A stretch of 64,000 bases of DNA from Wenyingzhuangia sp. 2_MG-2023. GTDB taxonomy: Bacteria > Bacteroidota > Bacteroidia > Flavobacteriales > Flavobacteriaceae. Of this stretch, positions 54,551-63,032 are shown piece by piece. The stretch's first letter is position 1. Each line of letters opens with the position of its first letter. The notes under the pieces were generated by a model. That model saw nothing but the letters and a program-made list of their open reading frames with translations. It was not told the origin of the DNA and made no database searches. Location of the stretch: NCBI RefSeq assembly GCF_030548295.1, contig NZ_JAUOSB010000004.1:62001-126000 (forward strand), in the 5' to 3' direction. The translations under genes and the position numbers were made by a program.

Positions 54551-57016
54551 TTAATTTTTAAAAACTTTGGTTTCTCCTTTTTTCAAGGTGATCACTTCAC
54601 TTAATTTTCCTTGATAAAAAATTCTAAAAGCTCCATTTTTAGTTGCCTGAATCTTAGCTTTGACTAATCTTCCTTTTTCCCAAGAGATGTCTACTTCAAA
54701 ACCACCACGAGCTCTTAATCCTTTTATATTTCCTTTTGGCCATGCCGATGGTAAAGCAGGTAATAAGTCTAATATATAAGGTGAATTAGCTAAAGATTCA
54801 TTTGGAGAAACAGGTATAAAATGATTAGGATTTTCTGCACTTTTTTGATAGGCTACAAAAGCAGCTTTTTCAATGGTATTTGCTTTATTATTTACACTTC
54901 TTAAATGACTTTGTAACAACATTTCGCAAACACCTGCTGTTCCTCCATAGTTTCCATCAATTTGAAAAGGTGGATGAAAATCAAATAGATTTGGGTAAGC
55001 ACGTTTTGATGTTAAAAATTGATAGAATTGATGTGCTTTATCTCCATTATGAAGTCTTGCCCAAAAATTAGTTTTCCATGCTGTGCTCCATCCTGTTGAA
55101 ACATCACCTCTATGTTTCATGGTTACCAAAGCAGCCTCAGCAATTTCTTTTGTAGTAAGTGGTGAAAAATCACGACCAGGATGTAATGCGATTAAATGCG
55201 AAATATGACGATGCTGATCTTTTGGATCATCCCAATCTTCTGGCCATTCTTGTAATTGCCCATATTGTCCAATTTTTTGAGGACATAATTTTGGAATCAT
55301 TTTTTGAAGTGTTTCTCTAAGTTCCGCATCACATTCTAAAACATAAGAAGCTTCAATACAATCTGTAAATAAATTCAATACCAATTGTTGATCCCACGAG
55401 GCTCCATAAGTCTGTTTGTTTAATTTGCTAAACTGTTCTTTTAAGTATGTATTTTCTGGAGACCATGTTGGATACACCACTAAGGAACCATCTTTCCAAG
55501 AAGATAAAAATTCCACATAAAACTCAGCAGCTCCTTTTAAAATTGGATAAATTTCTTTTAGATATGTTTTGTCTTGATTAAAAGCATAATGTTCAAATAA
55601 ATTTTGAGACAACCAAGCTCCCGATTGTTGCATACGTCTACCATGTTCATTGGGAGCAGTAAACCCAAAAGCATTTCCGTTAAGGCCTGCACTCCATCCT
55701 TTTTGAATTCCAAAACCTTCTTTAGCAGTGTGTTTCCCTGACTCAGCAATCATTTTCAACCACTCCAAATAAGGCTCAAAAGAATCTGGAAGATTTGCTG
55801 TTTCTACCATCCAATAATTCATGGCTACATTGATATCGTTATGATAATCTGCATTCCAAGCAGGTTTTAAATGTCCGTTCCATAATCCTTGTAAGTTTGA
55901 AGGAACAGGAGCAGTTCTTGAAGAACTTAACTGTAAATAACGAGCGTAATTAAAATATAAATTTTCTAATTCTAAGCTTGCACCTTGTTTGATGAGTTGA
56001 TCTGTTGTCAATCCAGATGGTTGATAGTCTAAAGCTAATTGACAACGATCCATCAATGCAGAAACATCTTTTACATGTGCTTGTTTTAGATGATCATAGC
56101 CCATATCTAAGGCTATATCCATAACTTTCTTTGTATCTAATTGATAATCTCGACCTTTAAAACTAGGATAAACAGGTACATAATCTGAATAGGCAGTTAC
56201 ATATATCTTTACATCAGTAGCATTTTCTATTTGAATAGAACCATCAGCTTGAGGAATTACTTTAGCATCACTTGCATCAATATAAACCAATTGTTGAAAG
56301 TGAATGTTGTCTTGCACCATAGAAACTTCTCCTTCAAGAACAATTGTATTATCATGTGCTTTTAAATTATTGATTGTATGCAAGGTACTTACCTTAATAT
56401 GAAGGTTCATCTTCGCTTTATTGGCTGTATATCTTACAGCAACTACATCATTAGGATAACTACAAAAATATTCTCTATGGTATTTAGTTTTACCAATACT
56501 ATAACTTACTTGACCAATTCCTGAGTGAACATCTAAAGTACGTGTATAATTACTAACTGATTCATTATCATGATCTGTGGAAATATAGACATCTGTAAAA
56601 GGAGCATAATTTCCTAAAGGCTGTTTACTGCTTAAGTATTTAGTAGACATGCCTTCCATGCTATTTTCGGAAGCACCATAACGTCCTTGTTCGTAGGCTT
56701 CTTTTACTTTATTAAAATTTTTATAAGCTCCTATTCTTACTCCAGACTGAGCAACAGTATCTAAACCACGTTTGCTATTCATCCACAAAGTGATATCATT
56801 TAGCATGATATGTTCTTCATCGATTCCTCCAGAAAACATGGCTCCTAAACGACCATTTCCTAAAGGCAATGCCTCTTGCATATATCCTAATTTTCGATAA
56901 TCTTTTCTCTGTTCTTCTGTAAATTTACTAGCAGGTTTGTCATAACTCAACAAGAATTGAGCATGCGTTTGTGTGTAGGCGAGAAAAAAGAATAGGACAT
57001 ATAGAATCTTTTTCAT
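54551..57016 (-). CDS. GH95 family alpha-L-fucosidase/alpha-L-galactosidase
   Basis: The 821-residue protein has a signal peptide (cut near THAQ), an N-terminal beta domain (LPLGNGRLGAMFSGG at ~50-64), a linker and an (alpha/alpha)6 barrel. Catalytic blocks are NLQGLWNGHLKPAWNADYHN/DINVAMNYW, PTWSPEN (acid Glu) and FQIDGNYGGTAGV. In studied GH95 enzymes the activating residues are a pair of Asn (NIN); here the first is D394 and the second N396. GH95 inverts alpha-L-fucosides or alpha-L-galactosides. The altered residue may mark a subgroup. It is preceded by a 432-bp gap with a MITE-like element. Confidence 0.85.
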   Translation of the reverse strand: MKKILYVLFFFLAYTQTHAQFLLSYDKPASKFTEEQRKDYRKLGYMQEALPLGNGRLGAMFSGGIDEEHIMLNDITLWMNSKRGLDTVAQSGVRIGAYKNFNKVKEAYEQGRYGASENSMEGMSTKYLSSKQPLGNYAPFTDVYISTDHDNESVSNYTRTLDVHSGIGQVSYSIGKTKYHREYFCSYPNDVVAVRYTANKAKMNLHIKVSTLHTINNLKAHDNTIVLEGEVSMVQDNIHFQQLVYIDASDAKVIPQADGSIQIENATDVKIYVTAYSDYVPVYPSFKGRDYQLDTKKVMDIALDMGYDHLKQAHVKDVSALMDRCQLALDYQPSGLTTDQLIKQGASLELENLYFNYARYLQLSSSRTAPVPSNLQGLWNGHLKPAWNADYHNDINVAMNYWMVETANLPDSFEPYLEWLKMIAESGKHTAKEGFGIQKGWSAGLNGNAFGFTAPNEHGRRMQQSGAWLSQNLFEHYAFNQDKTYLKEIYPILKGAAEFYVEFLSSWKDGSLVVYPTWSPENTYLKEQFSKLNKQTYGASWDQQLVLNLFTDCIEASYVLECDAELRETLQKMIPKLCPQKIGQYGQLQEWPEDWDDPKDQHRHISHLIALHPGRDFSPLTTKEIAEAALVTMKHRGDVSTGWSTAWKTNFWARLHNGDKAHQFYQFLTSKRAYPNLFDFHPPFQIDGNYGGTAGVCEMLLQSHLRSVNNKANTIEKAAFVAYQKSAENPNHFIPVSPNESLANSPYILDLLPALPSAWPKGNIKGLRARGGFEVDISWEKGRLVKAKIQATKNGAFRIFYQGKLSEVITLKKGETKVFKN

Positions 57017-57059
57017 AGAAGATAATTTATATTGTATTTCTTAAAATATTATTAACTCA

Positions 57060-57231
57060 TTGTGCATTTGGGGATCTTAAAAATCCTAAATATCGGTTCG
57101 AGTGCTTTTGAGGTACGAAAAAGTGTATCGAGAACTATTTTTGACACTAAAATTCTCATTCTCGATACAATTTTTCTTCATTTCATTCCGAAAAACCACT
57201 CGAAAAGACAGAATTTCACCCAAATGCACAA
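57060..57231. mobile_element. MITE-like element with 13-bp perfect terminal inverted repeats
   Basis: TTGTGCATTTGGG at 57060-57072 is exactly inverted at 57219-57231. Inside are two more inverted pairs: TTCGAGTG (57097-57104) with CACTCGAA (57197-57204), and GTATCGAGAA (57125-57134) with TTCTCGATAC (57159-57168). The element has no plausible gene and could fold into one large hairpin. TTCGAGTG...CGAGAAC motifs recall repeats seen between genes in Flavobacteriaceae, from memory only. A target duplication was not evident. The rest of 57017-57448 holds nothing I recognise. Confidence 0.7.
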
Positions 57232-57448
57232 CGGGCATTATTAGTATTTGTACACTAAATCACTATTTGATTATCCTATCTACTCAGAGAACGACTCCCT
57301 TGTATAGGCTAAATCTTGTCATGAATAACATACTATTTAGACTACCTAAATATTCAAATTCAATAATTAATAGTATTGCTTACATCTCTTTTCATAATGC
57401 TTAAATTAATTTTCTCTATTCTAAACAACATGTTTTTTAAGATATCTT

Positions 57449-58999
57449 TTATTTTGTAATTGTTTCTATCTGTTTCCATCCATCCATTCCATCATTTTTC
57501 TGATTTTTTCCTTTCGTACTTCTTCCGTCTAAAATGATTTTTTTAAGTGCTAACTTTAACTCTGCTACTTTCTCTGGATGTTCAGCTATTAGATTCTTAG
57601 TTTCTCCAATGTCTTCTTTCAAATTGTACAATTGCATATATGGAAATTCCTTTTCATTCTTTTTCAAATCTTGATGTGTTGGGTAGCTCCATCCTCCAGA
57701 ACCTTGACATACATTTAATTTCCAATCTCCTTTTCTAATAGCAAAAGATCCATTTATAGAATGATGAACTGTATATTCTCGAATATCCATAGCTTCTTCT
57801 TCTGTGATTAAGGGTAACATACTATAACTATCTACTCCCTCTGCATCGTTTAATTTATACCCAGTTATCTGCGCACAAGTTGCTAAGAAATCTGTAGTAC
57901 AAATGGTTTTGTTTGAGGTGGCATTTTTTAATCCTTTTGCAGGCCATTCTACTATAAAAGGTACGCGATGTCCTCCTTCAAAAATATCTGCTTTGGTCCC
58001 TCTAAACGTATAGCTTGGATCGTGATTTACTTTAGCCAACTCTTCAAAATCTGCTTTTGGAGAACATCCATTATCACTAGTAAACACCACCAAAGTATTT
58101 TCTGAAATTCCTTGTTCTTTTAATACTTCTCTAATTTGACGAAGTACATCATCTACCTGCATGACAAAATCACCATACATATTGGTATTACTTTTTCCCA
58201 AAAATTTTGTAGTGGGTAAAATAGGAGTGTGCGGTGCTGGTAAAGGAAAATACAAAAAGAAAGGTTCTTTTTCTTTGGCCTGATTGCTAATATAATTTAC
58301 TGCTCTATCTGTTAAATCTTGCAATACATTGGTGTGATCAAAATCATCTGAAGTAAGTCCTTTTCTCCATACTCCTTTCTCATCAACTGAAACAGTTGTT
58401 TTGGTAGGCACCATAGTTGGCATGTCATTTTCTACATATACATATGGAGCCATGTCTAGCGAACCACAAAAACCAAAAGAATAATCAAACCCATGTGTAG
58501 AAGGACCATTTTTAATTGGCATCGTAAAATCTACTTCAGGTTTAGCATTTAAACTATTAATATTTTTTACATTTTTATTTTTAAAGCTCCAATCCCAACC
58601 TATATGCCATTTTCCAATATAAGCAGTACTATATCCTTGTGTTTTTAACAAATCTGCAACCGTTGTACGATCTTGTTTTATTAAGGATTTTGAATACCCT
58701 CCTAACACACCACTCTTCAACTTGGTTCTCCAATTGTAACGCCCTGTTAATATTCCGTAACGAGTTGGAGTACAAACAGAAGAAGAAGTATGAGCATCTG
58801 TAAACTTAACACCGTTTGCTGCCATTTTATCCATATTAGGTGTTGGAATTTTTCCGTTTGGATTGAATGCTTTTACATCTCCATAACCTAAATCATCTGC
58901 CAAAATATAAATAATGTTTGGAGCTTCATTTTTACTTTTTTTTGATTGACTTGTCATAAACAATGATGACAAGAAAACAACTACTACTAAATATTTCAT
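57449..58999 (-). CDS. Secreted sulfatase (S1 family) 6
   Basis: The 516-residue protein has a signal peptide, LADDLGYGDVKAF, the variant CTPTR with C76, GKWHIGW, and FTSDNGCSP. A region with MAPYVYVEND matches sulfatase 2 and puts both in an arylsulfatase A-like clade. It follows sulfatase 7 after 16 bp and precedes the MITE-bearing gap, so it may end one transcription unit. Confidence 0.93.
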   Translation of the reverse strand: MKYLVVVVFLSSLFMTSQSKKSKNEAPNIIYILADDLGYGDVKAFNPNGKIPTPNMDKMAANGVKFTDAHTSSSVCTPTRYGILTGRYNWRTKLKSGVLGGYSKSLIKQDRTTVADLLKTQGYSTAYIGKWHIGWDWSFKNKNVKNINSLNAKPEVDFTMPIKNGPSTHGFDYSFGFCGSLDMAPYVYVENDMPTMVPTKTTVSVDEKGVWRKGLTSDDFDHTNVLQDLTDRAVNYISNQAKEKEPFFLYFPLPAPHTPILPTTKFLGKSNTNMYGDFVMQVDDVLRQIREVLKEQGISENTLVVFTSDNGCSPKADFEELAKVNHDPSYTFRGTKADIFEGGHRVPFIVEWPAKGLKNATSNKTICTTDFLATCAQITGYKLNDAEGVDSYSMLPLITEEEAMDIREYTVHHSINGSFAIRKGDWKLNVCQGSGGWSYPTHQDLKKNEKEFPYMQLYNLKEDIGETKNLIAEHPEKVAELKLALKKIILDGRSTKGKNQKNDGMDGWKQIETITK

Positions 59000-59015
59000 T
59001 TTTTTCTTTTTAATT

Positions 59016-60611
59016 TTATTTTACTTTACTTCCCCACCAATTTTCATTAGGTTTCCAATTTGGGCTTAGCATTTTCTTTCTTTTGACTTCTAACTTTGGC
59101 ATCAACTTGTTTTTATTGTTCTCTAAACGTTGTTTCCATGCAGACTCATTCCATAAAGTGTCTTTTTCAGCATATTGAGTATTCATCGATTCTAACCAAG
59201 TCATTAATTCTTTTTTCATTTCCAAAGCCAGTTCTTTATTCAGCATAAACACATCATTTACTTCTCCTATATCCCTCTTCAAATCATACAACTCTAAATG
59301 ATCATCTTCCCAATAATGTATAATTTTCCAATTACCTTTTCTCATTATTGAAACCGGTTCTCCTCCTTGATTTCCGTAATGTGGATAATGCCAATACAAA
59401 GGACGTTCTTGAATTTCATCACCTCCAGCTAAAAGTGATTTTAGACTTAAGCCATCTATATGTTCTTTAGGTCTTAACGGAATTTCCGCTAAATCTAAAA
59501 GTGTAGGAAACAAGTCTGTAGCCGAAACAGGTGTTTCGATAATTTTTCCTTTTTGATGCATCCACGGCACGTAAATAAAATAAGGAACTCGAAGACCTCC
59601 TTCCCATTGATATCCTTTTCCTCCTCTAAGAGAAAGTTGGTTGGTAGAAAAATCATCACCCGATGTTACCCCTCCATTATCCGAAGTAAACACTATAATG
59701 GTATTTTTATCCAAACCATTCTTTTTAAGAGTTTGCATTACAGTTCCTATAGCTTCATCAACTTGTTCTATCAAACCTGCATAAACGGGATTGTCTTGGT
59801 GTTTTCTAGCTGGCAACACACGCTCCATTTCAAACCCATTTTTTGCAATTCCCATTTTTTCTGCTTTGTCTCTGTATTTTTCCCACTTTTCTTTTGTGGT
59901 TTGTATAGGTGCATGCACAGCATAAAAAGAAAGATAAGCTAGAAAATTATTGTCTTTGTTTTTCTGAATAAACGCAGATGTTTCCTTAGCCAATTTCATA
60001 GAAAGAGACATCCCCTTCTCATCTTCATAATCTACTATTGTAGGATTGTTAAAAGGTGAAAAATAACCACCACTATATGGACCACCTCTTTCATACCCTC
60101 CAACATTAATATCAAAACCATGATCGGTTGGTAGTGAGTGATCCTCTGCGCTTCCTAAATGCCATTTTCCTGCAAAAAAAGTTGTATACCCATTTTCTTT
60201 AAAAACCTCTGGCAGTGTAACATCACTAGTATCTAAATGATGTTTGTATTCTGGTGGTAATAACTTTGTGTGTTTGTTTAATTTTCGCCAAGCCTGACCA
60301 GATTTCGCTCCGTCAAACTGAGTAACACCATGTCTTGCTGTAAACTGACCATTTAACAAACTTGCTCTAGATGGACTGCAAACTCCGCAAGTAGCATATC
60401 CATTGGTAAAAATATCTCCAGACTTTGCCAATGCATCAATATTAGGTGTTTCATAATAGGCACTTCCCATCACACTCAAATCTGCATATCCCAAATCATC
60501 CACAACTATAAAAAGAACATTCGGTTTGGTTGCTTTAAAAGGTTGATTTTTGCTTTTACATGAAGCAAAAAACAGGCTTAGAATTGTAAAAAAAGTTGCT
60601 ATTTTTCTCAT
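59016..60611 (-). CDS. Sulfatase lipoprotein (S1 family) 7
   Basis: The 531-residue protein has a lipoprotein-type signal (LFFASC, Cys 18), so it is probably anchored to a membrane, unlike most of its neighbours. It has VVDDLGYADLSVMG, CSPSR with C78, GKWHLGS and FTSDNGGVT. A stretch near residues 100-125 (WRKLNKHTKLLPPEYKHHL) is an extra loop not seen in the other sulfatases here. It lies 12 bp after the GH97 gene. Confidence 0.93.
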   Translation of the reverse strand: MRKIATFFTILSLFFASCKSKNQPFKATKPNVLFIVVDDLGYADLSVMGSAYYETPNIDALAKSGDIFTNGYATCGVCSPSRASLLNGQFTARHGVTQFDGAKSGQAWRKLNKHTKLLPPEYKHHLDTSDVTLPEVFKENGYTTFFAGKWHLGSAEDHSLPTDHGFDINVGGYERGGPYSGGYFSPFNNPTIVDYEDEKGMSLSMKLAKETSAFIQKNKDNNFLAYLSFYAVHAPIQTTKEKWEKYRDKAEKMGIAKNGFEMERVLPARKHQDNPVYAGLIEQVDEAIGTVMQTLKKNGLDKNTIIVFTSDNGGVTSGDDFSTNQLSLRGGKGYQWEGGLRVPYFIYVPWMHQKGKIIETPVSATDLFPTLLDLAEIPLRPKEHIDGLSLKSLLAGGDEIQERPLYWHYPHYGNQGGEPVSIMRKGNWKIIHYWEDDHLELYDLKRDIGEVNDVFMLNKELALEMKKELMTWLESMNTQYAEKDTLWNESAWKQRLENNKNKLMPKLEVKRKKMLSPNWKPNENWWGSKVK

Positions 60612-60623
60612 TTTCTAAAAAAA

Positions 60624-62519
60624 TTATTCAGGTTTTATCCACATACAATGTCCACCACCAGCAACCATTGTAGCCTTTACCACATCTCCTTTTTTAACCA
60701 CTGCAGTTCGTATTTGATAAGCTTCTGGATTTGTTTTACTATCTGCATTCTCTGCATCTTCATAATAAGTGATGGTATATTTCTGATGTTCTTTTAAAAA
60801 ATCTAAAGAAATATCTAAAGTTCCTCCGTCATTGTGCACAGAACCTACAAACCACTCTTCTCCATGTCTTCTTGCTGTAGAGACATAAGCATCCATTTTA
60901 GCATGTAATACTTTACTCTCATCCCATTTACCCACAGGCATTTTTTTGATAAATTCAAATAAATCTTGTTTGGCTGCATAAGACTCTGGAGCATCTGGTA
61001 TACAAACCAAACCACTAAAAACAATTAGTGTACGTGCAACTTCTGCTGTAACTGTAGTCTGTAAAGAATTTAATTTTCGGGGACCTTTTTGTCTTTCTCC
61101 TGCATTTACGCTAGAGATATCAAAAATTCCATTATTCATATCCAAAGGACCTTGTATAGCATTGATTAATGCCATTCTTATAAATGTTTTAGGTGTAAAT
61201 GCTTTTCTTGAATCTTGTTGCGCATGGCAAAACTCTCTTGTAATAGCGTTTGGATATGTTCTAGATACTCCTGTAAAAGGAACAGGACTGTCATGAAAGT
61301 CTATCAACAAATTGCTTTCTGCACTCATACGAATGGCATCTCTTGTGAATGAAACTTTTTCTCCCATAAAACCGTATTTGATACCTTTCATTTCCAGAGA
61401 TTTGTAATATGGAAACAAAGCCTCATCTCCGTAATCACCTTGCCTTCTATCGTAATACAACAACAACGAAACTCCTTTTTCTTTAGCATATGTTGTTACT
61501 TTGTCTAAATCTAGTTTTTCAGACATTTGAATATAACCTGGCCTTACATCTGTGTACCAAGCATCATCTATCATAAAGTATTCAATATCATTTTCAGCCG
61601 CAAAATCTATAAAACGATAATAACTTTCGTTATTGATGCCATATGTAAACCCATCATCTGTAGTGTAACCATGCACTCTCCAATCCCACAGGGTTTTCCC
61701 TGGTTTTATCCACGACGTATTTTTAATTTTATTTGGTTCCGCTACATTTAAAGCTACCGTATTTGTTAACAAATCACCTATCTGATCTTCCAAAAGAATG
61801 ACACGCCAAGGAGTGATAAAGTTCTTTTCATCTGAATTAAAATCATTTTTAGAAATTAGCTTATTTCTCTGTTTGTCAAATTTAAAATCTATCAAATCAA
61901 ATCCTGGAGCACTTACCAAATCAGACTCTAAAAGTGATAAAAACTTCTGTTGATCGTGCTCAATAAGCAAAGGCATACTTAATTTGTCTTTCTTAGAATT
62001 GAATGTCAACGTTGCTAAATCTTTTATAGCTACGGGACCAATAGGAGGTTTTTCACCTGCAGGAGAATATAAAATACTTGAATCTGTCAACCCATATTCC
62101 ATAAGAAAGGAAGGTTTCACCTTTTTTGACACCTCTAAAACATGAAAACGAAAAGCAACACCTTTGTTATATGTTCTTATGTAAAGTTTAGCTAAAGTTC
62201 CTTCATAATCTAAGGAAAGTTCTAGTTCATTATAAGTATCTTCTATTTCACTAAATTGCCCCCATACAGGATTCCATTTTTTATTTACCTGTTCTATTTT
62301 TGTAGCTAAAACACGAACCTTTAAACTTTGTAGAATTGAAATTTCAGAGTCACTAACTAATTCTTTTTCATCATCGTAAAGATGGTATTTTAAAGAACCT
62401 TGATGATTCTCTAATACAACTTTAACCAACCCATCAGGAGATTTTATTTCTAACTCTTTGGATTTTGCGCAACTAAATAAAGTGAGTGTAAAAATAATTG
62501 CAAATAGTATTTTCTTCAT
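60624..62519 (-). CDS. GH97 family alpha-glycosidase lipoprotein
   Basis: The 631-residue protein has a lipoprotein signal (TLTLFSC, Cys 17), a GH97 N-terminal beta domain, a (beta/alpha)8 barrel with WDWRVHGY, IDDAWYTD and SRTYPNAITREF, and a C-terminal beta domain with KGDVVKATMVAGGGHCMW. In retaining GH97 enzymes the nucleophile is an Asp on strand 4 (IDFMD-like); here that place reads KYGFMG with Gly. The position of the inverting-type base Glu (NVHE) is occupied by D410 in IDFHD. Activity is likely on alpha-galactose or alpha-glucose; the mechanism is unclear. Confidence 0.85.
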   Translation of the reverse strand: MKKILFAIIFTLTLFSCAKSKELEIKSPDGLVKVVLENHQGSLKYHLYDDEKELVSDSEISILQSLKVRVLATKIEQVNKKWNPVWGQFSEIEDTYNELELSLDYEGTLAKLYIRTYNKGVAFRFHVLEVSKKVKPSFLMEYGLTDSSILYSPAGEKPPIGPVAIKDLATLTFNSKKDKLSMPLLIEHDQQKFLSLLESDLVSAPGFDLIDFKFDKQRNKLISKNDFNSDEKNFITPWRVILLEDQIGDLLTNTVALNVAEPNKIKNTSWIKPGKTLWDWRVHGYTTDDGFTYGINNESYYRFIDFAAENDIEYFMIDDAWYTDVRPGYIQMSEKLDLDKVTTYAKEKGVSLLLYYDRRQGDYGDEALFPYYKSLEMKGIKYGFMGEKVSFTRDAIRMSAESNLLIDFHDSPVPFTGVSRTYPNAITREFCHAQQDSRKAFTPKTFIRMALINAIQGPLDMNNGIFDISSVNAGERQKGPRKLNSLQTTVTAEVARTLIVFSGLVCIPDAPESYAAKQDLFEFIKKMPVGKWDESKVLHAKMDAYVSTARRHGEEWFVGSVHNDGGTLDISLDFLKEHQKYTITYYEDAENADSKTNPEAYQIRTAVVKKGDVVKATMVAGGGHCMWIKPE

Positions 62520-62540
62520 TATTTTGATGATTGTTTAATT

Positions 62541-62835
62541 TTATTTATTGACAACTGTTATTGCATTCCCTTTTTTATAACGGATTGTATTCGCTCCTTT
62601 TAACTCTAATTTTGAAAGTTTCAGCTTACTATGTAGCACTTTAACATCCGCTTTAAACTTATTCTCTTTTTTGACAATATTGATAATTCCATAAGCATAC
62701 CTATTAGACCTAAAATATTGACCTTCCAGAGCATTAAACTTCATGACACCCAAAGACACTGTCCCCGCTACCAATACCACATAAAGACATAACTACTTTA
62801 TGAACGTAATCTCCTTTATATGTTTTTAAGACAAG
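62541..62835 (-). pseudogene. Frameshifted gene remnant
   Basis: A frame at 62541-62780 codes for about 79 residues (FNALEGQYFRSNRYAYGIIN, then KADVKVLHSKLKLSKLELKG) but has no proper start. Just upstream another frame reads LVLKTYKGDYVHKVVMSLCG and then joins it if one base is shifted at about 62745-62754. The combined text looks like the C-terminal end of a larger secreted enzyme. I do not recognise the family. It lies between the GH97 gene and the partial sulfatase and is probably a decaying piece of the same locus. Confidence 0.45.
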
Positions 62836-62980
62836 CTAATTGTCAACTTTATTTTGAGCAGTGAACTCTATTAACAATATTTATTCTTTATAATATGTAA
62901 ATTGTTTTATACAAAATCTAAAATTAAATTACGAGATAAGAACATACTTCTCATCTTAGGGCTATAAATGTTGCAATGTC

Positions 62981-63020
62981 TTATGTAAAACGAACGTTTA
63001 ATACACTTCGTTTTACATAA
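62981..63020. repeat. Perfect 14-bp inverted repeat downstream of sulfatase 8
   Basis: TTATGTAAAACGAA (62981-62994) and TTCGTTTTACATAA (63007-63020) are perfect complements with a 12-nt loop. It lies 13 bp after the minus-strand sulfatase stop. It has no T-run on the minus strand, so it may be an mRNA 3' stabiliser or a regulator site. Confidence 0.6.
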
Positions 63021-63032
63021 AAACACTATTTA

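Noticed and set aside
57062-57404. Short open frames within and after the MITE-like element
   Set aside because: They are made of inverted-repeat and AT-rich text, have no signal, domain or promoter, and lie opposite to all neighbouring genes.
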